Shown: piece by piece, positions 16,966 to 25,152 of the stretch
How the letters are laid out: every line of letters starts with the position of its first letter
Position numbering within the stretch: the stretch's first letter is position 1
From: Microbacterium sp. SORGH_AS_0969
GTDB lineage: Bacteria; Actinomycetota; Actinomycetes; Actinomycetales; Microbacteriaceae
Direction of reading: 5' to 3'
Length of the DNA: 64,000 bases
Assembly (NCBI RefSeq): GCF_030818255.1
Contig: NZ_JAUTAG010000001.1
Coordinates: 124,001 to 188,000 of the forward strand
Notes under the pieces: model-generated
What the model saw: only the letters and a program-made list of their open reading frames with translations
Told to the model about the DNA's origin: nothing
Databases searched by the model: none
Made by a program: the position numbers and the translations under genes

Positions 16966-17664
16966 TCACACCTTCTGCCGCGGCCGGAGGCTCCCGAGAC
17001 CCCCGTCGACGCCGAGCACCTGGCCGGTCATCCAGGCGTTCTCGGGCGACAGCAAGAATTCCACCGCACGGGCGACGTCATCCGGCTCGCCGAGGCGGCC
17101 CAGCGGGTGCATCACCTCCGACACCTTCCGCGACAGGTCGCTCGAGGTGAGCTTCTCGGTCAAGCGCGTCTGGACGAGGCCGGGGGCGACCGCGTTCACC
17201 CGCAGACCGTGGGCCGCGTAGCTCGCCGCGGCCGACAGCGTCAGCCCGATCACCCCGGCCTTGGCCGCCGCGATCCCGTCGTGGTTCGGAAGCCCCGCGA
17301 GCGCCGCCGCCGACGAGACCAGCACGACCGCCCCGCCGCCGCGCAGGTGGGCCCCCGCGGCTCGGACCGCGGCGAACGCGGTCGTCAGCGACGCGGCGAT
17401 CAGGCCGTCGTACTGTTCGCGCGAGATCAGGTGCGCGGGCTTGAGCAGCATCGATCCCGCGAACACCGCGATGCCGTCGAGCTCGCCCGCCTCGCGCACC
17501 ACCCGGTCGACGGCGTCGAAGTCGGTGGCATCCAGGACGAAGTCGGGCTCGATGACCGAAGAGTCCCGTGCCGTGGTCAGGACGCGGTGGCCCGCGTCGC
17601 GCAGTCGCGTCGTGGTCGCGCGGCCGATGTCGCTCGACGCCGCGATGAGGAGGAAGGTCGCCAT
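16966..17664 (-). CDS. SDR-fold protein lacking the catalytic tyrosine
   Basis: The 232-residue protein has the SDR fold: LLIAASSDIGRAT at the nucleotide site, VLVSSAAALAGL, and RVNAVAPGLVQTRL with GQVLGVDGG at the end. The usual TGxxxGIG is altered to AASSDIG. In the active site the Tyr of YxxxK is replaced by Ile (GIAAAKAG). It may be a non-catalytic or mechanistically unusual member, perhaps binding NAD(P)H or acting as a regulator. It sits between metY and metX on the opposite strand; no functional link is shown. The start context has GATGAT six bases before the ATG, a poor -10. Confidence 0.75.
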   Translation of the reverse strand: MATFLLIAASSDIGRATTTRLRDAGHRVLTTARDSSVIEPDFVLDATDFDAVDRVVREAGELDGIAVFAGSMLLKPAHLISREQYDGLIAASLTTAFAAVRAAGAHLRGGGAVVLVSSAAALAGLPNHDGIAAAKAGVIGLTLSAAASYAAHGLRVNAVAPGLVQTRLTEKLTSSDLSRKVSEVMHPLGRLGEPDDVARAVEFLLSPENAWMTGQVLGVDGGLGSLRPRQKV

Positions 17665-17716
17665 GCGGCGATCATCCCCACCCCCGCTTGCGGAGAGCGG
17701 GGGCTGGACAAGGCGC

Positions 17717-18109
17717 TCAGTCGGTGGTGAGCGCCGCGCGCAGCCTCTCGTTCTCGGCGAGCCACTCGGGATCGCCCTCCCACAGATCAGCGAGCTCGCC
17801 CTCGCCGGACGTCGCGACGGCGAGCGCCGAGGCGGCGAGGTCCACCAGCTCGGCAGACGGCGGCGACACCCGCGCCACGAACGCCTCGACGCTCTCGGCG
17901 GAGTCCGTCACCCGCCCCCGGCCCCGCGCCACGACCTCTGCCGCGGCGATCGCCGTCACCGCGTCGTCGGAGTCGAGGTCTGCCGGCGCCGACTCCGTCG
18001 CGACGCGCAGGGCGTCGCTCACGACGCTCCAGTCGCTCGCGTCGTCGAGCTCGTACGCCCAGTCGGCGGCACTGTCGTTTCCGAACGGTTTCGCGCTCCA
18101 TGTCCCCAT
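17717..18109 (-). CDS. DUF4259 family protein
   Basis: The 130-residue protein begins MGTWSAKPFGNDSAADW, the hallmark opening of DUF4259 proteins, which are small, acidic and mostly helical with no known function. No membrane segment or signal peptide is present. The ATG at 18107-18109 is supported by a TACGAT -10 (18117-18122) seven bases upstream, which implies a leaderless mRNA. Longer upstream readings are antisense to metX. It is divergent from metX with only about 80 bases between the two starts. Confidence 0.8.
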   Translation of the reverse strand: MGTWSAKPFGNDSAADWAYELDDASDWSVVSDALRVATESAPADLDSDDAVTAIAAAEVVARGRGRVTDSAESVEAFVARVSPPSAELVDLAASALAVATSGEGELADLWEGDPEWLAENERLRAALTTD

Positions 18110-18188
18110 GCGTGGCATCGTAGACCGCGGTTCCGACATCGCCGTAACAGTCCGGTGAGGCTCCACCGGACCGGAGAGAATGGATGCC

Positions 18189-19394
18189 ATGGACTGGCAG
18201 ATCTCCGAAGACACGGTGCCCTCGGCACCGATCACGGAGGCCGACGCCCGCTCCCTGCTCGGCCGTCCTCCCGCGACGGGCGCCTGGCGCGACGGCGACC
18301 CGGTGGGCGAGCGCCGTTTCGCCGCTTTCGGAGCGTTCGCGACCGAGAACGGCGAGTCCCTTCCGGCGTTCCGTCTCGCGTACGAATCGTGGGGTGAGCT
18401 CTCCACCGCACGCGACAACGCCGTGATCGTGCTGCACGCCCTGACCGGCGACAGCCACGTGCGCGGAGCGGCAGGTCCGGGCCACCCGACCGCCGGCTGG
18501 TGGAGCGATCTCGTCGGCCCGGGAGCCGCGATCGACACCGACCGGTGGTTCGTCGTCGCTCCCAACATGCTCGGCGGATGCCAGGGCTCGACGGGACCGG
18601 CGAGCATCGCGCCCGACGGTTACGAGTGGGCGTCGCGCTTCCCTTACCTGACCATCCGCGACCAGGTCCGCGCTCAGGCGCAGTTGGCCGACGCGCTCGG
18701 CATCGACCGCTGGGCCGCGGTGATCGGTGGATCGATGGGCGGAATGCACGCCCTCGAATGGGCGGTCGGGCACCCCGACCGGGTGGAGCGCGCCGCGATC
18801 CTGTCGGCCCCGCCCATCACCACCGCCGACCAGATCGCGCTCAACTCGGTGCAGCTCGACACGATCCGGATGGACCCGCGCTTCGCGGGAGGTGAGTACT
18901 ACGACTCCGGCGACGGCGACGGCCCGCACCGCGGACTCGCCCTGGCCCGCCGCATGGCGCTGCTGAACTACCGCAGCCCCACCGAGCTCAACCAGCGTTT
19001 CCAGCGGTCGTGGCAGTCGGGCGTGAGCCCGCTCGGGCGGGGCGGCCGTTTCGCGGTCGAGTCGTACCTCGACTTCCACGGCAACAAGTTCACCCGGCGC
19101 TTCGACGCGAACAGCTACCTCACCCTCGTCGAGGCGATGAACTCGCACGACGTCGGGCGCGACCGCGACGGGGTCGAAGACGCCCTGCGTCGTGTCACCG
19201 CCACGACGCTGGTGCTCGGCATCGACAGCGACCGCCTGTTCCCCATCGACGGTCAGCACCGCATCGCGCGCGGCATCCCGAACACGCTCGACGGCGACGA
19301 GGCGGTGGTCCTCGCGAGCGACTTCGGCCACGACGGCTTCCTGATCGAGACCGCGGCCGTCGCCACGCACCTCCGCCGCCTGCTCGCGACCTGA
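18189..19394 (+). CDS. metX: Homoserine O-acetyltransferase
   Basis: The roughly 401-residue alpha/beta hydrolase-fold acyltransferase provides the activated homoserine used by MetY. The nucleophile elbow is GGSMGGMHALEW (Ser182). LHALTGDSHV, PNMLGGCQGSTGP, and a C-terminal DFGHDGF carrying the catalytic His are diagnostic of MetX. GAGAAT then GGATGCC directly precede the ATG at 18189, mirroring the SDR gene ending at 15311. An in-frame ATG at 18180 (three residues longer) with GGAG three bases before it is the alternative. Confidence 0.93.
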   Translation: MDWQISEDTVPSAPITEADARSLLGRPPATGAWRDGDPVGERRFAAFGAFATENGESLPAFRLAYESWGELSTARDNAVIVLHALTGDSHVRGAAGPGHPTAGWWSDLVGPGAAIDTDRWFVVAPNMLGGCQGSTGPASIAPDGYEWASRFPYLTIRDQVRAQAQLADALGIDRWAAVIGGSMGGMHALEWAVGHPDRVERAAILSAPPITTADQIALNSVQLDTIRMDPRFAGGEYYDSGDGDGPHRGLALARRMALLNYRSPTELNQRFQRSWQSGVSPLGRGGRFAVESYLDFHGNKFTRRFDANSYLTLVEAMNSHDVGRDRDGVEDALRRVTATTLVLGIDSDRLFPIDGQHRIARGIPNTLDGDEAVVLASDFGHDGFLIETAAVATHLRRLLAT

Positions 19395-19400
19395 CGATTC

Positions 19401-19424
19401 CGGATGCCGGGCCCCCGGCATCCG
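19401..19424. terminator. Terminator hairpin after metX
   Basis: CGGATGCCGGG and CCCGGCATCCG form a perfect 11-bp inverted repeat with almost no loop, six bases after the metX stop. The arms contain the window's common heptamer GGATGCC. Confidence 0.7.
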
Positions 19425-19471
19425 TCCCGCTCGCGCCACTTCCGGTCGGGGTGTGCCGCGCTCGCGTTGGC

Positions 19472-19521
19472 TGTCCAAGACACGCCGTAACCGCCGGGCG
19501 CTCTACGGCGTGTCTTGGACA
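19472..19521. repeat. Perfect 18-bp inverted repeat between convergent genes
   Basis: TGTCCAAGACACGCCGTA (19472-19489) is matched exactly by its complement TACGGCGTGTCTTGGACA (19504-19521) across a 14-base loop. It lies between the metX end and the MFS gene end, so it probably terminates the MFS transcript. The arms are less GC-rich than ordinary terminators here and differ from the GGATGCC type. Confidence 0.85.
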
Positions 19522-19558
19522 CTCAACGGGCTAGGGCGCGGCGCGGGCGCCGCCGGGC

Positions 19559-20839
19559 TCAGCCCTGCGTCGGGATCGAGCCGGTGATCGCGGTGGTCGC
19601 GGCCTCGGCGGCCGGCATCCGGTGCTCGGGGTGACGACCCGAACGGTCCTCGACGCGGTACGACACGACGGCGACGATGAGCCCGCCGAGGGCCAGCACC
19701 GCGCCCACCCAGGCGGGGGCCACGAGCCCCAGGCCCGCGGCGATCGCGAGGCCGCCGAGGAACGCACCGAGGCTGTTGCCGATGTTCAACGCCGAGTGGT
19801 TCAGCGCGGCGGCGATGGACTGGTTGTCTTCGGCGACGTCCATCAGCCGGGTCTGGATGCCAGGGCTCAGGGCGGCGCCGCAGAACGCGACGAGGAAGGC
19901 GAAGACCACGAGCGTGACGATCCATCCGGCGGTGAGCGCGAGCCCGACGGACGCCGCGCCGAGCGCGAGCAGGCCGACGAAGAGCCAGAACCGCAGGTCT
20001 TTGTCGGCGAGCGCCCCGCCGACCACGTTGCCCACCGTCATGCCGACGCCGACGAGCACCAGGACGAGCGACACGGCCCATTCCGGCTGCCCCGCGACCT
20101 CGGTGATCATGGGCGCGATGTAGCTGTACATCGCGAAGAAGCCGCCGAAGCCGACCGCGCCGATCCCGAGGGCGAACCAGACCTGGCCGATACGGAACAC
20201 GCGCAGTTCGTCGCGCAGCCGTCGTCCCGGCGCGCCGGGATGCTTCGGGACGAACAGGGCGATGCAGATCGTCGCGAGCACGAAGATGCCGGTGACGACC
20301 GCGAACGCGGCGCGCCAGCCGACCTGCTGTCCCAGGAGCGTTCCGAGGGGGACGCCCACCACGTTGGCGATCGTGAGTCCGGTGAGGACGAAGGCGACGC
20401 CCTTCGCGCGGTTGCCGGGTCCGAGGGCATCGGCGGCGACGAGAGCCCCGATGCCGAAGTACGCGCCGTGCGGGAGTCCCGCGAGGAATCGCGACGCGGC
20501 GACGAGCTCGAACGTCGGGGCGATGACGGTCAGAAGTGTGAAGAACGCCAGGGCGGCCGCGAGCACGATCATCACCCGGTGCCGCGGGAAACGCGCGACG
20601 GATCCCGCGATCGTGGGGGCGCCGACGACGACGCCGAGGGCGTAGAGCGACACGAGCCAGCCGGCTCGGGCGATCGCGTCGTCGGGCGACGCGGCCCACG
20701 CGGTGGGCACCAGTTCTCGGGCGATGTTGGGCAGGAGGCCCATCACCACGAACTCGGTCATGCCGATGCCGAAACTGCCGATGGCGAGAGAAAGGAGCGC
20801 CCGCATCGCCGCACCTCTCGAGGTCGTCGAAGAGGTCAC
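19559..20839 (-). CDS. MFS transporter, DHA1/AraJ type
   Basis: The 426-residue integral membrane protein has about 12 hydrophobic segments. SFGIGMTEFVVMGLLPNIA at the start, PHGAYFGIGALVAADAL, and RAKGVAFVLTGLTIANVVG match the AraJ/Cmx-type branch of drug-proton antiporters. The substrate is unknown. TACCAT (20846-20851) lies six bases before the GTG at 20839, supporting a leaderless start there. An internal ATG at 20806 with GAGAGG seven bases upstream is an alternative that would drop 11 residues. It is divergent from the lipoprotein operon. Confidence 0.85.
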   Translation of the reverse strand: MTSSTTSRGAAMRALLSLAIGSFGIGMTEFVVMGLLPNIARELVPTAWAASPDDAIARAGWLVSLYALGVVVGAPTIAGSVARFPRHRVMIVLAAALAFFTLLTVIAPTFELVAASRFLAGLPHGAYFGIGALVAADALGPGNRAKGVAFVLTGLTIANVVGVPLGTLLGQQVGWRAAFAVVTGIFVLATICIALFVPKHPGAPGRRLRDELRVFRIGQVWFALGIGAVGFGGFFAMYSYIAPMITEVAGQPEWAVSLVLVLVGVGMTVGNVVGGALADKDLRFWLFVGLLALGAASVGLALTAGWIVTLVVFAFLVAFCGAALSPGIQTRLMDVAEDNQSIAAALNHSALNIGNSLGAFLGGLAIAAGLGLVAPAWVGAVLALGGLIVAVVSYRVEDRSGRHPEHRMPAAEAATTAITGSIPTQG

Positions 20840-20986
20840 CCGACGATGGTAGTCGGCGGGAGAACGCCTGTCGAATCGTTTCGAGGCGAGGGGCCGCCGC
20901 CCGCGTGAACGCCGGATGCCGACGAACGGCAGTGGGGTCGGATGTCAAGCTCGGCCCCCGAAACCGGCGATGTCAGCGGGACCGAC

Positions 20987-20992
20987 TACGAT
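20987..20992 (+). promoter_or_regulatory. -10 element of the lipoprotein/ATPase operon
   Basis: TACGAT lies 36 bases before the ATG of the lipoprotein gene, which predicts a leader of about 29 bases containing a G-rich Shine-Dalgarno. No good -35 hexamer is seen at the expected distance, so activation or an alternative sigma factor is possible. Confidence 0.45.
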
Positions 20993-21028
20993 CGACGGCG
21001 GCTGCCGGACGGTGTTCAAGGGGGACGG

Positions 21029-23872
21029 ATGTCAGTGGGGAAATCTGTAGAGGGTCGGCGTGCGCTGCCGCGCGTCATCGCGGCGATGGTCGCTGTCGGC
21101 GCGCTCGTCACGGTGACCGCGTGCACGAACGGCGAGGCGCAGATCACGCCCACCCGACTGCTGCAGTCCGTCGCCGTCGGGGTCACCACCGACGCCGCCA
21201 TCCAGAGCGTGCAGTCCACGACGATCGCCATCGGCAACTCCCCCTCGGAGACGACCAGCGAGACGGCCTCGTTCACCCCGGCCGACGTCGCGAACGACAT
21301 CCCCGTGCGTATCCGCACCTCGTACCGCACCGCGGACTCGAGCGGCACCGACCTGGGCGACCTCAAGGGCTACTCGGGCCGCGTCGAGATCGACGTCACG
21401 ATCGAGAACCTCACCGTGAAGCCCCAGGAGCTGACCTACGACGCCGCGGGTCAGTCGCGCACACGCGAAGCGCTCGTGGGCGCGCCCCTGACGATCGCCG
21501 CGTCGACCGTCCTCGGAGGCGTGGCCCCCAGCCGCGTGGTCATCGACTCCGACACCGACTCCGCCGTGACCAACGGCGTGCTGAGCCGCTCCGACGACGG
21601 CGACGCCGTGGTGCAGTGGGCGTCGCTGCTCGCCCCGCCCTCCGGTCGCGCCAGCAGCACCCTCACCCTTGTCGCCGACGTCGACGACTTCTCGGTGCCC
21701 GCGTTCGACATCGCGGTGCAGCCGGGGATCTCGACCGATCCGTCGATCGGCGGTGTCCTCGACGCGGCGTTCAACGACGACCCCACGTCGCAGCTCGCCC
21801 TCCAGCGCCGCACCATCGAGGTCGTCGCGGCGGTCAACGAGGTGCTCGGCCGCGCGGGCACCACGATCACCGAGGTACGCACGAACCTCGAGAGCACGGC
21901 CGACACCCTGGGTGTGCGCACGGCGCGAGAGCTCGCCGACAGCACCACCTCGCTCGGAACGTCGATGCGGGGTCTCACCGCGCAGCTCACGGGTCTGCAG
22001 TCCGACCTCTCGACGACGGTGAACAGCACCAACTCGGCGGTCCTCCAGCAGCTCGGCAGCGCCCTGTCGGCCGTCGACGGCATGCTCGGTGACACCAGCG
22101 CACCGCCGCCCCCGTCGATCCCGAGCGGCAGCGGATGCTCGGCGACGTCGACGATCCCGGGCGAAGCGAACACGATCTACGGCAACATCCAGCGCCTCGC
22201 GGTCGAGCTCGACAACTACGCCTCCGCCGCCGACGAGTGCAAGGGCGAGGTGCAGAACGCGCTGCGCTCGACCATCGGCCCCGACGCTCCCAGCGCCGAC
22301 ACCTGCCAGACCCCGTCGACGACGTGCGCCCTGTTCAGCGCCCAGGGCGAGGTGAACGCCACCCTCGCCCAGCTGGTGGTCGACGGTCGCGAGCTCGTCG
22401 ACTCTCTCAAGCCCGAGCTCATGTCGTCGGTCGTGACGCAGTTCGACCAGACCTCGCAAGCCGTCGAAGCCGTTCAGGACGCGACGAAGAAGGTCACCGA
22501 CGGCCTCCCCGACGGCTCCGTCCCGCAGTCGCTGGGCGAGGTCAGCGCGGCGCTCGACACGCTGTCGGGTTCGCTCGGATCGCTCAACTCCGCGCTGTCG
22601 CAGGTCAACCAGATCGCTCGCGACGCCCAGACGGAGTTGGGCAACCCGGATGTGCGCGGCTCGATCCGCGAGCAGGCGAACCGACTGGCGGACGAGATCT
22701 GCACTCTCGCCCCGGACGACGACTGGACTCCCCCCGGCGGCGGCAACGAGCCCACGCCCAAGCCCACCTCGACGTCCGGAACGGACGGCGACGGCAACGG
22801 CGACGACTCCGACGCGAAGAGCTCCTCCTCCCCGGTCGTCATCGGCGGCCCGACGCTCGCCGAGGTCGACCGTCTGCGCTCGTTCCTCACGTCCGAGGGA
22901 TGCGAGGGAGACCAGCTCTCGACCCCGTGGGGTTATTCGGCACCGCTCCTCGACCGCCTGAAGGCCGACACCGCCGCGTGGATCAGCGTCGATGAGAAGA
23001 CGCAGCCCTCCGGCGACCTCGGCACCGCCATCGCGGGCCTGCTCGACCAGACCTCGAAGGTCCGCGACGCGGTCAACCGCATCAGCTCCTCCGCGTGGAA
23101 CGGCAACGAGAACCTCACCGCCCTGGTGACCTCGCTGACCGACTCGACGAAGGCCCTCGCCGACCAGCGCACCGAGCTCGACCAGCGCATCAACGCCCTC
23201 AAGAAGCAGCAGGACGGCCTCGGCCCGAGCATCGAGCGGGCATTCGCCGACGCCGACGCCGAGGCGGCCAAGAAGGTCTCGGCCCTCATCGAGGAGCAGG
23301 TGCGCGTCATCTCGGCCCGCGGGAAGACGGATGCCGCCACCATCGGCGCCATGTTCGACCGTTCCGTGTCGGGTCTGACCTCGACCTCGACCGACATCGC
23401 GCAGAGCGGCAAAGAGACCGTCGAGTCGCAGCGCGACGATCTCAACGCCGCCGGCGAGGCGATCTCGCAGAGCGTCTCCGCGCAGACCCTGTCGTCGCTG
23501 TCGTCGATCTCGTCGAGCATCGGCGCCGCCACCCGTGACACGGACGGCGCGTCCTCGCTCCTGCAGGCCGACCTGAACAAGGTCCTCCTCGACCTGGGCG
23601 ACCGTCAGGTCAACGGCTCGGGACTGCTGGGTTCGATGGTCACCAGTGCCGCGAAGGTCGACACCGCCGACGTCCAGCTCGCCCTGGCCTCGCAGCAGGC
23701 GCAGGGATACGCCAACGTGCGCTCCGAAGACGTCGCGGGCATCCTGCTCCAGCAGGCGCAGACGCAGGCCTCGCTGGAGGCCGGAGCGAAGCTGCCGCCG
23801 TTCCACATCGAGGCTCCCGCGGGCGCCGCGACGCAGACGGTGTACACCTTCCGGATCGGAGACGGCAAGTGA
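21029..23872 (+). CDS. Large coiled-coil surface lipoprotein of unknown function
   Basis: The 947-residue protein is not recognised by family. A lipoprotein signal ends VTVTAC (Cys32). Residues of about 50-260 are beta-rich. Long heptad-like helices follow, with many Leu/Val spaced by three and four, and a Gly/Asp/Pro/Ser-rich linker with PTPKPTSTSGTDGDG lies near 575-610. A second helical region (about 680-860, with ALIEEQVRVISARGK) precedes a C-terminal segment ending VYTFRIGDGK. Paired Cys (DTCQTPSTTC and others) suggest disulfides outside the cell. Its end overlaps the next gene as GTGA. The size and coiled coils recall EsaA/YueB of type VII systems, but it is lipid-anchored rather than polytopic; that comparison is inference. 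Confidence 0.8.
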   Translation: MSVGKSVEGRRALPRVIAAMVAVGALVTVTACTNGEAQITPTRLLQSVAVGVTTDAAIQSVQSTTIAIGNSPSETTSETASFTPADVANDIPVRIRTSYRTADSSGTDLGDLKGYSGRVEIDVTIENLTVKPQELTYDAAGQSRTREALVGAPLTIAASTVLGGVAPSRVVIDSDTDSAVTNGVLSRSDDGDAVVQWASLLAPPSGRASSTLTLVADVDDFSVPAFDIAVQPGISTDPSIGGVLDAAFNDDPTSQLALQRRTIEVVAAVNEVLGRAGTTITEVRTNLESTADTLGVRTARELADSTTSLGTSMRGLTAQLTGLQSDLSTTVNSTNSAVLQQLGSALSAVDGMLGDTSAPPPPSIPSGSGCSATSTIPGEANTIYGNIQRLAVELDNYASAADECKGEVQNALRSTIGPDAPSADTCQTPSTTCALFSAQGEVNATLAQLVVDGRELVDSLKPELMSSVVTQFDQTSQAVEAVQDATKKVTDGLPDGSVPQSLGEVSAALDTLSGSLGSLNSALSQVNQIARDAQTELGNPDVRGSIREQANRLADEICTLAPDDDWTPPGGGNEPTPKPTSTSGTDGDGNGDDSDAKSSSSPVVIGGPTLAEVDRLRSFLTSEGCEGDQLSTPWGYSAPLLDRLKADTAAWISVDEKTQPSGDLGTAIAGLLDQTSKVRDAVNRISSSAWNGNENLTALVTSLTDSTKALADQRTELDQRINALKKQQDGLGPSIERAFADADAEAAKKVSALIEEQVRVISARGKTDAATIGAMFDRSVSGLTSTSTDIAQSGKETVESQRDDLNAAGEAISQSVSAQTLSSLSSISSSIGAATRDTDGASSLLQADLNKVLLDLGDRQVNGSGLLGSMVTSAAKVDTADVQLALASQQAQGYANVRSEDVAGILLQQAQTQASLEAGAKLPPFHIEAPAGAATQTVYTFRIGDGK

Positions 23873-25134
23873 AGCGTCGCACCGTCGCCCTGATCGCCGG
23901 GGCCGCCGCCGTGGTCCTCGTCGCCGCCGGGGTCACCACCTGGTCGCTCACGCGCCCCACCGAGGCCCAGGCGGTCGGCTCGATCCCCGTCGCGATCTCG
24001 GCACCGGTCCCCGATGACCTGACGATCGGCGTGATCGTCTCGCTCTCCTCCGCTCCGGGCGAAGGCGCGGAGTGGAAGGATGCCGCGAACGGCGCGGTCG
24101 TGGCCGCCCGCCGCCTGGCGCTCGGCGGTCACGACATCACGGTCCGCGCCGTGGACGACAAAGGCACCGCCGACGGCGCTCGCGCCGCCGCGCAGGAGCT
24201 CGTCGACGACGGAGCCGCCGGCATCGTCGTCGCCACGAGCGGGTCGCACGTCACCGGCGCGGTCGAGGTCGCCCGCTCGGCAGGCGTCCCCGCCGTCCTC
24301 CCGTACGTGAGCGACGGCTCGCTCGCGGGCGACGGCGTCTGGTTGACGGGCCCCACGAGCGACGCGATCAGCGCGGCTCTTCCCGCAGCACTGAAGGGCG
24401 CCTCGTCCGTCCTCCTCGTGGACGCCGGGTACGGTACGCCCGCGGGTCTCTCCCCCGCCGCCATCGTGCCGTTCGCCGCCGGCGGTGACGCCGCGGCCTT
24501 CCGTGCCGCCGTCGCCGCGGCCCGTGGATCGCGTCCCCTCGACGCGGTTCTCATCAACGGGCCCGCCTCGACGCAGGCGAGCGTGGTGCAGCTGCTCCAG
24601 AGCGACGACGCCGATCTCCCGATCGTCGTCACCCCCGAGGCCACGTCGCCGGCGTTCTCCGAGGCGCTCGTGTCCGCGGGCGGCACCCTCTCGACCGACC
24701 TGACCACGGTCGGCGCGGGCTGGAGCGACACCGTCGCCCTCTCGTCCGACGCCGATGGCCGAGCCATGTCCGCCTTCCTCGCGGGCGTGCGCGTCGTCGC
24801 CGACGACTCCTCGGCCACGACGCTCTTCGAGGACCGCTCGTTCGCCTCCGTCGCCGGCCTCGCCGACTCGCGCAGTCACGACGCCACCGTCCTGCTCGCG
24901 CTCGCCGCGGCATCCGCCGGTAGCACCGAACCCTCCGCGGTCGCCTCGGCGCTCGGCACATTGTCGGCCGGCGCGGCCGACGGCATCGCCGGTCCGCAGC
25001 TCGACGGCACGAAGCCCACCGCCCTGGTCCCCGGAATCGTTCCCCTGTATTCGGCGGATCAGAACCTGGGTCTGCGCCCCCTGTCGACCGACACCACCGC
25101 ACCGCTGGTGTGGTTCGCCGGACAGCCCGACTGA
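23869..25134 (+). CDS. Membrane-anchored LivJ-like periplasmic-binding protein
   Basis: The 421-residue protein has one N-terminal membrane segment (TVALIAGAAAVVLVAAGVTT) without a lipobox, then a type 1 periplasmic-binding fold. Typical features are TIGVIVSLSSAPGEGAEWKD, NGAVVAARR, DDKGTADGARAAAQELV and VATSGSHVTGAVEVA, then SAGVPAVLPYVS. Such domains bind amino acids or other small ligands. No permease or ATPase of an ABC importer is nearby. In this operon it is more likely a sensor or structural partner of the FtsK-type ATPase encoded 18 bases downstream. The GTG start overlaps the lipoprotein stop. Confidence 0.75.
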   Translation: MKRRTVALIAGAAAVVLVAAGVTTWSLTRPTEAQAVGSIPVAISAPVPDDLTIGVIVSLSSAPGEGAEWKDAANGAVVAARRLALGGHDITVRAVDDKGTADGARAAAQELVDDGAAGIVVATSGSHVTGAVEVARSAGVPAVLPYVSDGSLAGDGVWLTGPTSDAISAALPAALKGASSVLLVDAGYGTPAGLSPAAIVPFAAGGDAAAFRAAVAAARGSRPLDAVLINGPASTQASVVQLLQSDDADLPIVVTPEATSPAFSEALVSAGGTLSTDLTTVGAGWSDTVALSSDADGRAMSAFLAGVRVVADDSSATTLFEDRSFASVAGLADSRSHDATVLLALAAASAGSTEPSAVASALGTLSAGAADGIAGPQLDGTKPTALVPGIVPLYSADQNLGLRPLSTDTTAPLVWFAGQPD

Positions 25135-25152
25135 CATCTCCCGGAGGCTCCG

